Source: a bacterium BMS3Abin06 (GTDB lineage: Bacteria; Nitrospirota; Thermodesulfovibrionia; UBA6902). From it: a DNA stretch of 43,993 nucleotides. Below are positions 27,046 through 34,061 of this stretch, piece by piece; within the stretch, counting starts at the first letter, position 1, and every line of letters begins with the position of its first letter. The translations under genes and the position numbers were made by a program. Below the pieces are notes generated by a model. That model had not been told where the DNA came from. It saw nothing but the letters and a program-made list of their open reading frames with translations, and ran no database searches. The stretch is taken from assembly GCA_002897895.1 (NCBI GenBank), contig BDSY01000102.1, positions 1 through 43,993 of the forward strand, read 5' to 3'.

Positions 27046-27228
27046 GTAAGCGTTCACAGGGAACAGTTGTCAGGGTGCAGGGTGCAGAAAAACAGATCCG
27101 TTTTTTCAGATGTTTTATCTGATTAAACCAACCGGCATGGCTGATCGTGCTGCTCTTTTCCACACATCCATATCTTTAAATTTTTTCCGCCCCCTGACAA
27201 CTGCTCCCTGCACCCTGTGAACGCTTAC
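27046..27228. repeat. long hairpin with heptamer-variable arms
   Basis: The left arm (27046-27087) starts GTAAGCGTTCACAGGG. The right arm (27191-27228) on the other strand starts with the same 16 bases. Both then carry CAGTTGTCAGGG, but the right arm has one extra heptamer (TGCAGGG) before it, and the left arm has TGCAGGG words after it. About 100 bases lie between the arms and contain no gene. It occupies most of the 350-bp gap between the dsbA-like gene and the cadC-like promoter. Confidence 0.8.
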
Positions 27229-27256
27229 AAGATAAAAAACAGGCATAACTCTGTGT

Positions 27257-27286
27257 TTGACATTCAGACATCATTCATACTATACT
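27257..27286 (+). promoter_or_regulatory. sigma-70 type promoter of the metal-resistance operon
   Basis: A -35 TTGACA (27257-27262) and a -10 TATACT (27281-27286) are separated by 18 bases. The -10 overlaps the left arm of the regulator's operator at 27282, the usual geometry for repression by ArsR/SmtB proteins. Confidence 0.75.
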
Positions 27287-27305
27287 TGAACAATCGTTCA
27301 AGTAT
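27282..27305. promoter_or_regulatory. ArsR/SmtB-type operator
   Basis: A perfect inverted repeat, arms ATACTTGAAC and GTTCAAGTAT around AATC, located 21 bases before the start codon of the regulator. The TTGAAC-N4-GTTCAA core is close to known SmtB/CadC-type 12-2-12 operators. Binding by the adjacent gene product is inferred. Confidence 0.8.
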
Positions 27306-27325
27306 CAAGAGGAAGAGGCGGGCAT

Positions 27326-27682
27326 ATGGCAAAGCAGCAGGACATATGTGAAATTAAGTCGGTAGATCAGGCAAAGGTAAAGGCAGTTAAAAAAGCCATG
27401 CTCTCCGATAAGGATGTGTATGGGTTATCTGAGACCTTCGGCGTGTTGTCCGACACTACACGGCTGAAGATAATCTACGCACTCTCAAAAGAAGAGCTCT
27501 GCGTATGCGATATAGCAGGCATCCTCGGGAGCAGTATTTCCGCTGTTTCCCACCAGTTAAGAATTTTAAGGAACATGCGGCTGGTCAAATTCAGAAAAGA
27601 GGCAAAAAGGGTCTATTACTCCTTAGATGACGCTCATATAAATAAATTATTCAATGAAGGATTAAAGCATGTCAGGGAGTGA
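27326..27682 (+). CDS. ArsR/SmtB-family metalloregulator (CadC-like)
   Basis: 118 residues, winged helix. The alpha-3 metal motif ELCVCD (C59, C61) is exact, and an N-terminal cysteine (C8) could complete a CadC-type thiolate site for Cd(II)/Pb(II)/Zn(II). The recognition helix is SSISAVSHQLRILRNMRLV. It should repress its own operon by binding 27282-27305 until metal is bound. The ATPase gene follows 42 bases later on the same strand. Confidence 0.92.
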   Translation: MAKQQDICEIKSVDQAKVKAVKKAMLSDKDVYGLSETFGVLSDTTRLKIIYALSKEELCVCDIAGILGSSISAVSHQLRILRNMRLVKFRKEAKRVYYSLDDAHINKLFNEGLKHVRE

Positions 27683-27724
27683 GTTTATAGAGTTAGGAGA
27701 GTTTAAAGAGTTAAGGAGTTTATT

Positions 27725-29683
27725 ATGCAAAAAATGAAGCTGCAAGTTATCAATAATACCTGTGAGGAAGAAAAGAGCTGTTCATGCTGCTCAGGTGATT
27801 TCTTTGAAGAAAAGCCGGAATCCTGGAGGCGCAGGCAGTTAATTACAGGCGGTATCGCAGGGGCACTTCTCGTTTCAGGACTGGCCCTGGAATTCCTGAC
27901 GCCTCTGAATATCATTGCCCAGATCGTTTTTTTATCCGTTATCGCGGTTTCCGGGAGAGAGATACTGAAAAAGGCCTGGCTCTCAATTCTGAAACGGCGG
28001 CTGGACATGAACTGTCTTATAGCCATTGCGGCATTCGGCTCTTTTTTTATCGGGCACGGCGAAGAAGGGGCAGCGGTGGTCTTCCTGTTTTTTATTGCAG
28101 AGGCCCTGGAAGATATGGCTGCTGATAATGCCAAAAAATCAATAAGCCGGTTGTTGAAATTAGCTCCTGAGACGGCAAAGGTGAAGAGGTCCGGCAAGGA
28201 AGTCGAGATGCATGTGCAGGAAATTGAGATCGGAGATACTATTGTTATCCGGCCCGGAGAGAAAATTCCATTAGACGGAAAGGTCATAGTCGGCCATTCA
28301 TCTATCGACGAATCTCCCATAACAGGCGAGTCCCTGCCCGTGGATAAGGCAGAGGGTGATGCGGTTTATGCAGGGACCATGAATGAGGAAGGCTATCTTG
28401 AGGTGGAGGTCGGCAGAAAAAGCGGAGACACAGTGCTTTCCAGGATCGTCAAATTAGTTGAAGAGGCTGAGAAAAAGAAATCAAAGACGGAAAAATTCAT
28501 AGACAGATTCGCCCGCTATTATACTCCCATAGTTATCGGTCTTGCATTCGCGGCATTTCTTATCCCGACATTTATTTTAGGATATCCATGGGATGTCTGG
28601 TTTTACAGGGCGCTGGTGCTCCTGGTTATCTCCTGTCCGTGCGCCCTTGCCATATCAACGCCGGTTGCCATGGTCTCCGCGTTAACCAACTCTGCCAAGC
28701 ACGGAGTTTTAATAAAAGGGGCGACTTATCTCGAAGAGCTGAACAATGTCAGGGCCATTGCATTTGACAAGACAGGCACTTTAACGAAAGGCAAATTAGA
28801 GGTTACGGATATCATCGGATTTAATAATCATTCTGAAAATGAAGTCCTGTCTATTGCCGCATCCATGGAGGCCCGCTCGGAACACCCTATTGCAAAAGCA
28901 ATTCTTAAAAAGACGCGCAATGAAAATATACAACTAAAAGAGATAAGCGGTTTCAGGGCCATAAAAGGAAGGGGCCTGGAGGCCCGGATTGACGGCAAAA
29001 CATATTATGCCGGCGCAAGGAACCTCTTTGATGATTTATCCATAGAGCTTCCTGAAGAATTGTCCCAATTTGAAATGGAAGGCAAGACCTCTATTTTTAT
29101 CTCAAATGAAGACAGGGCAATCGGTGTTATTGCATTAGGTGACAGGGTCAGGGATAAAGCGCCGAGGATAATATCCCGTCTCAAAAAAATGAACATCAGG
29201 ACCGAAATGATTACAGGAGACAATAAACAGGTAGCCGCTTCATTGGCGGAAAAAATCGGCATCGATGAATATCATGCGCAGTTGCTGCCGGAAGACAAGG
29301 TGAAGGTCGTTGAAAAACTTACGGCCCGGTTCGGCACAATTGCAATGGTCGGCGACGGGGTAAACGATGCGCCCGCCCTTGCCGCAGCCAACGTAGGGAT
29401 AGCCATGGGCGCTGTCGGCTCGGACGTGGCAATAGAGACAGCGGACATAGCCCTGATGCATGACGATTTATCAAGAATTGATTATCTTATGCATCTCAGC
29501 AGAAAGACAATGCACATTGTAAAACAGAATGTTGCGGTATCCTTACTCATTAAAGGGAGTTTTACGGTTCTGGCGCTGATGGGACTGATTAACTTATGGG
29601 TTGCCGTGGCTATAGGAGATATGGGATTGAGTCTTGCGGTTATTTTAAATGCAATGAGATTAACGAAGGTAAAGGCGGAATAG
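27725..29683 (+). CDS. heavy-metal P-type ATPase, Cd/Zn/Pb export (CadA/ZntA type)
   Basis: 652 residues, a P1B ATPase exporting divalent soft metals. Seen: the membrane metal site CPC (304-306), phosphorylation site D348 in DKTGT, the HP locus SEHPIAKA (H387), the A-domain TGES, and the hinge GDGVNDAPA (from G543). There is no ferredoxin-like N-terminal metal domain; instead a short cysteine patch CEEEKSCSCC lies at residues 13-22. The DMGLSLAVILNAMRL end fits the Zn/Cd/Pb subgroup. The ribosome-binding site AAGGAG is in place. It is controlled with the upstream CadC-like gene. Confidence 0.94.
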   Translation: MQKMKLQVINNTCEEEKSCSCCSGDFFEEKPESWRRRQLITGGIAGALLVSGLALEFLTPLNIIAQIVFLSVIAVSGREILKKAWLSILKRRLDMNCLIAIAAFGSFFIGHGEEGAAVVFLFFIAEALEDMAADNAKKSISRLLKLAPETAKVKRSGKEVEMHVQEIEIGDTIVIRPGEKIPLDGKVIVGHSSIDESPITGESLPVDKAEGDAVYAGTMNEEGYLEVEVGRKSGDTVLSRIVKLVEEAEKKKSKTEKFIDRFARYYTPIVIGLAFAAFLIPTFILGYPWDVWFYRALVLLVISCPCALAISTPVAMVSALTNSAKHGVLIKGATYLEELNNVRAIAFDKTGTLTKGKLEVTDIIGFNNHSENEVLSIAASMEARSEHPIAKAILKKTRNENIQLKEISGFRAIKGRGLEARIDGKTYYAGARNLFDDLSIELPEELSQFEMEGKTSIFISNEDRAIGVIALGDRVRDKAPRIISRLKKMNIRTEMITGDNKQVAASLAEKIGIDEYHAQLLPEDKVKVVEKLTARFGTIAMVGDGVNDAPALAAANVGIAMGAVGSDVAIETADIALMHDDLSRIDYLMHLSRKTMHIVKQNVAVSLLIKGSFTVLALMGLINLWVAVAIGDMGLSLAVILNAMRLTKVKAE

Positions 29684-29687
29684 ATTA

Positions 29688-29939
29688 TTATGCCGCTGAA
29701 TGTCCGGATATCTCAGGAACCTCATTTGCCTGCCTGGCCTGCCGGTTGGCAATGTTTTTTTGTTCCTTCAAATAATTCAAAAACTTCTGAACCTGCAAAT
29801 CGTGACTGAGATTCGGATCATTTTTTGAAAAAGCCAGGAATTTTCTTGCCCAATGGGCATAAAATCGGATATACTTTTCGTTAACAAGGCTCTTGGATCG
29901 CAGATACTCCTGAAACTCGGGAAGAACCATTTTTCTCAT
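29688..29939 (-). pseudogene. truncated tyrosine recombinase, probable integron integrase (intI) remnant
   Basis: 83 residues cover only the N-terminal core-binding (SAM-like) domain of a tyrosine recombinase: VLPEFQEYLRSKSLVNEKYI, then the Y-x-x-W helix YAHWARKFLAFSK, then FLNYLKEQKNIANRQARQANE. The catalytic R-H-R-Y half is absent. The frame ends four bases from the stop of the P-type ATPase gene, so a deletion removed it. Full-length relatives I know of continue with a WQ-x-RQA helix; here W appears as R. GAGG precedes the start. Orientation away from a plus-strand cassette array is what an integron integrase shows. IntI identity is likely, not proven. Confidence 0.6.
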
Positions 29940-29959
29940 GATATATCCTCAAAATGACA

Positions 29960-30122
29960 AAAAGCCGGCAAAAACGAACTTCGCATATCCTGGTAATAAA
30001 GAGCAAATGCGAATATCATCAAGGCAAGTTTACTGTAATTTTAATCAGTTATGAAACTGTCACTTTTGACAGGTATATTGAAAAGCCGGGAAAAGCGAAC
30101 TTCATATATTAAAACGTTGAAC
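29960..30122 (+). other. possible attI region with integrase-type direct repeats
   Basis: A 27-base near-direct repeat, AAAAGCCGGCAAAAACGAAC (29960) and AAAAGCCGGGAAAAGCGAAC (30081), lies upstream of the truncated integrase. The region ends in ACGTTGAAC, whose GTTGAAC (30116-30122) fits the R-core consensus GTTRRRY. An intI-proximal site with integrase-binding repeats and one core is the layout of attI. The stretch 29940-30288 has no gene. Confidence 0.4.
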
Positions 30123-30126
30123 TAAA

Positions 30127-30141
30127 CCGCCCGCTGGGCGG
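30127..30141. repeat. terminal hairpin at the left end of the IS91-type element
   Basis: A perfect six-base palindrome, CCGCCC and GGGCGG, around GCT, four bases after GAAC. Rolling-circle elements carry short hairpins near their ends, so this may be terIS; it has not been matched to a known terminus. Confidence 0.45.
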
Positions 30142-30288
30142 AAGAACAGCCAAAGACCACAAAGCAAAGCCCGACTTCTGGAAGCAACCCATCTCCGACA
30201 ATCAATAACCAAACCCGAAGCATCAACTACAATACCTTCATCAGGAGTGTCCGTAGGGGCGCTAAATCAAAAACGATGGAGGTATCAA

Positions 30289-31152
30289 ATGACAACATTA
30301 CGACAAAAGATGATTGAGGAGATGACATTAAGGGAGTTTTCGCCGAGAACGCAGGAAGCTTATCTTAGAGCAGTAACAGAACTTGCCAAATACTACAACC
30401 AGTCACCGGATAAGATAACCAAGGGGATGATACGGGATTACCTGCTGTACCTGATACAGGATAGGAAACTTGCATGGAGCAGCCGTAATATAGTTATATC
30501 AGGATTAAAGTTTTTCTACACACACACCATTGGAAAGAAGAGCTTGTCATTAAGCATCCCGCCCAGGAAGCAGACAAGCAAACTGCCGGAGATACTCAGC
30601 GGCGAAGAACTGGAGAGCCTGTTTGGAGCCCTGAGCAACCAGAAACACAGGACACTGCTGATGACCGCATATTCAGCCGGGTTAAGGCTCAGTGAAGTAG
30701 TGGGACTTAAGGTAACGGATATAGACAGCAAACGGATGATGATAAGAGTAGAGCAGGGCAAAGGACGGAAAGATCGATATACAATCCTATCCAAACGTCT
30801 TTTAACCGAGCTGCGTATTTACTGGAAGATGTACAAGCCGCCGGTATGGCTGTTCTGCGGCGCAAATGTAAAACGACCGCTGACGGGCCGCTCGGCACAA
30901 AGCATCTACTACAAAGCAAAGAACATGGCAGGAATAAAAAAGGGCAAAGGCATACATACGCTCAGGCACTGCTTTGCAACACATTTACTGGAAGCCGGAG
31001 TAAACGTGCGCACCATACAAGCGCTTATGGGACACACCTCGATAATGACCACCATGATATACCTTCAGGTGACGAGAAAGCAGATATCCTCCACTCAGAG
31101 TCCTTTGGACCTGCTGGAGATACCGGAAAGCAACGACTTCTTTAAAAAGTAA
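30289..31152 (+). CDS. tyrosine recombinase of the IS91-type element
   Basis: 287 residues from ATG 30289, which has GGAGG seven bases upstream; the frame extends 14 codons further up without support. The N-terminal SAM-like domain (MTLREFSPRTQEAYLRAV) and the catalytic domain are complete: R in AGLRLSEV, K in GKGRKDR, HTLRHCFATHLL (H-x-x-R), GHTSIMTTMIY with the nucleophilic tyrosine in YLQV. It is intact, unlike the remnant at 29688. Recombinases of this type accompany some IS91 transposases; their contribution to transposition is unknown. Confidence 0.9.
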   Translation: MTTLRQKMIEEMTLREFSPRTQEAYLRAVTELAKYYNQSPDKITKGMIRDYLLYLIQDRKLAWSSRNIVISGLKFFYTHTIGKKSLSLSIPPRKQTSKLPEILSGEELESLFGALSNQKHRTLLMTAYSAGLRLSEVVGLKVTDIDSKRMMIRVEQGKGRKDRYTILSKRLLTELRIYWKMYKPPVWLFCGANVKRPLTGRSAQSIYYKAKNMAGIKKGKGIHTLRHCFATHLLEAGVNVRTIQALMGHTSIMTTMIYLQVTRKQISSTQSPLDLLEIPESNDFFKK

Positions 31153-31157
31153 GTCTG

Positions 31158-32384
31158 ATGCTTACAGAAGCTGTCCCCTCTTTGACCAAAGAGATTCTCC
31201 GAAAAAGACCGAAACAGGAAGTGGCCGACATATTCCGTATGCATGGCAAAGACTATCGAGCCAAACACTCACTGCCTTTGCCACATCTGAAAGTCATGCA
31301 ATCAATAGAGGTATGCCGCACCTCATATCTCGGAGGGCATGTTGAGAGATGCAGGCTGTGCGGATTCAGAAAGCCGTCATACAACTCATGCAGAAACAGG
31401 CATTGTCCGAAATGCCAGAGTCTGACAAAGGCTAAGTGGCTTGAAGCCAGGAAATCGGAGCTGCTTCCGGTCGGGTACTTTCATGATGTTTTCACACTGC
31501 CGCACAAATTAAACCCGCTGATCCTGAACAACAAAAAGACACTATTCAATATACTATTGAAATCCGTCTCCGAAACGCTCCTTCAGTTCGGCAAAAACAA
31601 TATCAGCGGCAAGCTGGGATTCCTCTGTATCCTGCATACCTGGGAACAAACCCTTATGGACCACTTTCACCTTCATTGTGTAATACCGGCGGGAGCATTG
31701 TCATTTGACGGCCCTAAATGGATACCGATCAGAGAAGATTTTCTGTTTGATGTAAAAGCGCTCTCAATAGTGTTCAGGAAAAAGTTTGTTGATTATTTGA
31801 AAGCTGCCCGTAAAAAATCAGACCTTGTCTTTCCCGGCAAAACGGCCATACTGCAAACAGAGCGGGGATTTTCACGTTTTATTGACGGGTTAATGGAGCA
31901 TCGCTGGGTTGTATATTCCAAAAAACCCTTTGGCGGGCCTGAGCAGGCGCTTGAATACCTCGGCAGGTATACACACAGGGTAGCCATATCAAACAACCGG
32001 ATTCTCAATGTAAAAGACGGGAAAGTCACCTTCACCTACAGAGACAGAAAGCATGGAAATGTTCAGAAGACAAAGACAATAGATGCAGAGGAGTTTATCA
32101 GGCGGTTTCTGCTGCATGTGCTTCCCGACGGTTTTATGCGGATCAGGCATTTCGGCTTTCTTGCAAACAGATGCAAAAAGGATAACATTCAGCGTATCAG
32201 GGAACTGAAAGGCGTTTCAAAAACCGTAACAGAGAAAACAAAGAAAACCACACAGGAGTTAATGCTCGAACTGACCGGGACAGATATCACCATGTGTCCC
32301 TGCTGCAGGAAAGGGACAATGATGGTCATTGCCGAAATAACTCCCCTCTGGAAAATGGACGTAAAATACATGGACTCTTCATGA
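31158..32384 (+). CDS. IS91-family transposase (HUH, zinc-binding N-terminus)
   Basis: 408 residues. The N-terminal zinc domain has CRLCGFRKPSYNSCRNRHCPKCQ, typical of IS91/ISCR transposases. The HUH metal motif is DHFHLHCV, and the C-terminal catalytic tyrosine segment is YLGRYTHRVAISN. The C-terminus carries a second zinc knuckle, CPCCRKG. It should drive rolling-circle transposition. The length and all motifs are intact, so the element may be active. It is five bases downstream of the tyrosine recombinase gene, consistent with a shared transcript. Confidence 0.93.
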   Translation: MLTEAVPSLTKEILRKRPKQEVADIFRMHGKDYRAKHSLPLPHLKVMQSIEVCRTSYLGGHVERCRLCGFRKPSYNSCRNRHCPKCQSLTKAKWLEARKSELLPVGYFHDVFTLPHKLNPLILNNKKTLFNILLKSVSETLLQFGKNNISGKLGFLCILHTWEQTLMDHFHLHCVIPAGALSFDGPKWIPIREDFLFDVKALSIVFRKKFVDYLKAARKKSDLVFPGKTAILQTERGFSRFIDGLMEHRWVVYSKKPFGGPEQALEYLGRYTHRVAISNNRILNVKDGKVTFTYRDRKHGNVQKTKTIDAEEFIRRFLLHVLPDGFMRIRHFGFLANRCKKDNIQRIRELKGVSKTVTEKTKKTTQELMLELTGTDITMCPCCRKGTMMVIAEITPLWKMDVKYMDSS

Positions 32385-32533
32385 TGAACAAAAGTGGCTT
32401 ACAAAATACAGAGACACAAAAAAACGAATATCAAAGAACCGATGGGCAGGTGCGCCCTGAAACGGTCTTTTTGCCTTCAAAAGACCACAGCCTTATCAGC
32501 AGGGACAACCTGCCGGATATCCATTCCCGGACC

Positions 32534-32563
32534 GAATGCCGATTCAGCGTATTATCGGCATTC
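32534..32563. terminator. perfect 10-bp hairpin downstream of the IS91-type transposase
   Basis: Arms GAATGCCGAT and ATCGGCATTC enclose a 10-base loop, 150 bases after the transposase stop. It could be part of oriIS at the element's 3' end or a terminator; no T-tract follows directly. The rest of 32385-32644 shows no convincing gene. Confidence 0.5.
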
Positions 32564-32644
32564 ACATCAGAAACAGATTAAGAAAAAAACCATTTACAAT
32601 CCCCATAGGAAGAGTTATATTATCACGGTGAACACTGCGGCTTC

Positions 32645-32704
32645 GTTCAACATGTTTTATCCTCAATGCCTCCGGCACTGCGGATAAAACTCTATACGTT
32701 TAGG
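32645..32704 (+). other. possible 60-bp attC ('59-base element')
   Basis: GTTCAAC (32645-32651) fits the R'' core RYYYAAC and is the exact complement of GTTGAAC at 30116, as expected if this is the attC of a cassette beginning at 30117. Inside are perfect 9-bp arms GTTTTATCC (32654) and GGATAAAAC (32682) around a GC-rich loop. The right core is GTTTAGG, which departs from GTTRRRY, and there is no extrahelical base. IS91 target choice for GTTC could explain part of this. Confidence 0.35.
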
Positions 32705-32850
32705 CACAAAGAATAAAACGACAATAACGGCATTGGTCTTGATGGCTTGCCGATTAATTTATTGAATGCAAAATGTCTGATTTGCTTGTGAACGCCGGAA
32801 AAAAATATAAAGACAAAAAAAGACGGAATAAACTACAATATTGGTCATAC
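32700..32850 (+). repeat. 150-bp direct repeat, copy 1
   Basis: It starts TTAGGCACAAAGAATAAAAC and ends TTGGTCATAC. It matches copy 2 (38993-39140) along its whole length, with roughly ten to fifteen substitutions and small indels, most of them transitions or A-run changes. The two copies are in the same orientation and frame the five-gene cluster. The stretch 32851-33056 that follows has no convincing gene. Confidence 0.9.
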
Positions 32851-32969
32851 ACATTCGAAACATAATGAAGGCTATAGATTACAGTATGGGATGATGAAAG
32901 GAAGTATCAATTTAGTGGACATGAACGAGTGACAGCAGTGCTCTTTTTGGTTTTGAATAGTTTTAAGTT

Positions 32970-33032
32970 TGCGAACGTCTTTTTGCATGATAAAATATTT
33001 ACAGGCACGCAACCTCTAGTTTTACGTTCGCC
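32970..33032. other. 63-bp hairpin, attC-like
   Basis: Perfect 8-bp arms GCGAACGT (32971) and ACGTTCGC (33024), with an inner TTGC/GCAA pair. The outer triplets are AAC and GTT, as in attC cores, and the size suits a short attC, but GTTCGCC does not fit GTTRRRY. It lies 25 bases before the first gene of the five-gene cluster, so a regulatory hairpin is also possible. Confidence 0.35.
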
Positions 33033-33056
33033 TACGAGCATCCTATTAATTACTCA

Positions 33057-34049
33057 ATGAATATACTTATGAATAATTGTCTTGAGGCAATAAAACACTA
33101 CGATTTTGGAAAAAAACTAAGTGATAATAATCCTTCAATTTATTTGCAATCCCAATTGCATGGCAATGAGACCTTCAGCACGTTAGTTTTATACAGTTTG
33201 ATAAATCATCTATCATCTATAGATAAATCATCTTTTCTCGGATCTGTTCGTGTTGTCCCACGTGCGAATCCATTTTCTTGGAACAGTTACTTATACTCAA
33301 GGAACGGTGTCTTTAATCCAACAACAGGAGTAAATTGGAACAGGATATTTAGTTGGAATCTTGAAACTGATTTTCCCAAAAAGGAAACATCAATTTCAAC
33401 ATTAAGACAATCTGTAATAAAAAAGATATCAAATGAAACAAGCATTATTAATTCACTAAAATATTACCTACTGTCACTATCAATTGGTTATAACTACATC
33501 ATTGATGTGCATACGCCAGAAAACGGAATTCCTCACCTATATTGTTCGAAATTTACTAGTAATACGCCAACTTTCGATATCAAATACGTAATTGAATACA
33601 AAGATGAACACATTGACACATTTGATGACGCGCACAAAAGGATAATTCAATACTTTTACAAACTAAAGAATAATACTGCTATTTCAATTGAGTTGGACAG
33701 TAATGTTCCTGCCACGCAAACATTAGTTAAAAAATGGACTACTGCTTTAATGGATGAATTGTCAAAAATTGGAATAGTAAAAAATGATCATGAAAATAAA
33801 TCAATAAAACAATGCAATGTAACTATTGGTAAAATAAAAGATTATCAAACTCAAGTTTCAGGAATACAAAATCATTTCTTTTCTCTCGGTGATGTTGTCA
33901 CAGAGACGTCCCCTTTATTTTCTATACTACCATTTGACTTAAAAAGTGAAATTATAATTAAAGCAGAAAGTAATTGCATTCCCCTATGTTTAAGGAAGGA
34001 TACAATTGTGTATCCTGGAGCTTGGGTTGTCAGGGCATTAGAAATATAA
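33057..34049 (+). CDS. AstE/AspA-family zinc hydrolase (succinylglutamate desuccinylase/aspartoacylase-like)
   Basis: 330 residues, M14-like fold. The zinc motif is QLHGNE (HxxE) and the second histidine is in YIIDVHTP. Around them are VVPRANP and GVNWNRIF, close to the family's P-x-x-NP and G-x-D/N-x-NR-x-F signatures, and a candidate catalytic glutamate in AISIELDSN. Family members remove acyl groups from amino acids. Here the context (two radical-SAM genes and a dehydrogenase) suggests deprotection or trimming of an amino-acid-derived product. AT-rich, with no clear ribosome-binding site. Three bases separate it from the next possible start. Confidence 0.8.
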   Translation: MNILMNNCLEAIKHYDFGKKLSDNNPSIYLQSQLHGNETFSTLVLYSLINHLSSIDKSSFLGSVRVVPRANPFSWNSYLYSRNGVFNPTTGVNWNRIFSWNLETDFPKKETSISTLRQSVIKKISNETSIINSLKYYLLSLSIGYNYIIDVHTPENGIPHLYCSKFTSNTPTFDIKYVIEYKDEHIDTFDDAHKRIIQYFYKLKNNTAISIELDSNVPATQTLVKKWTTALMDELSKIGIVKNDHENKSIKQCNVTIGKIKDYQTQVSGIQNHFFSLGDVVTETSPLFSILPFDLKSEIIIKAESNCIPLCLRKDTIVYPGAWVVRALEI

Positions 34050-34061
34050 GATGTGTTAAAT

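Larger units (their letters stand above)
30123..32644 (+). mobile_element. IS91-family element with accessory tyrosine recombinase
   Basis: Two same-strand genes, a tyrosine recombinase and an IS91 transposase, five bases apart. This two-gene layout is known for a subset of IS91 elements. The left border is placed just after GAAC (30119-30122), next to a perfect hairpin CCGCCC-GCT-GGGCGG at 30127-30141. The right border is placed before GTTC (32645-32648), downstream of a 10-bp hairpin at 32534-32563. GAAC/GTTC is the classic IS91 target, but both borders are estimates. Confidence 0.6.

Noticed and set aside
32294-32687. Overlapping 95- and 97-residue frames after the IS91 transposase
   Set aside because: They start inside the transposase gene or lack a ribosome-binding site, and they span the hairpin and terminal region of the element.
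32851-33056. RiPP precursor peptide or cobalamin riboswitch ahead of the radical-SAM cluster
   Set aside because: Only frames of under 15 residues occur, without a leader/core pattern, and no B12-box sequence was seen.
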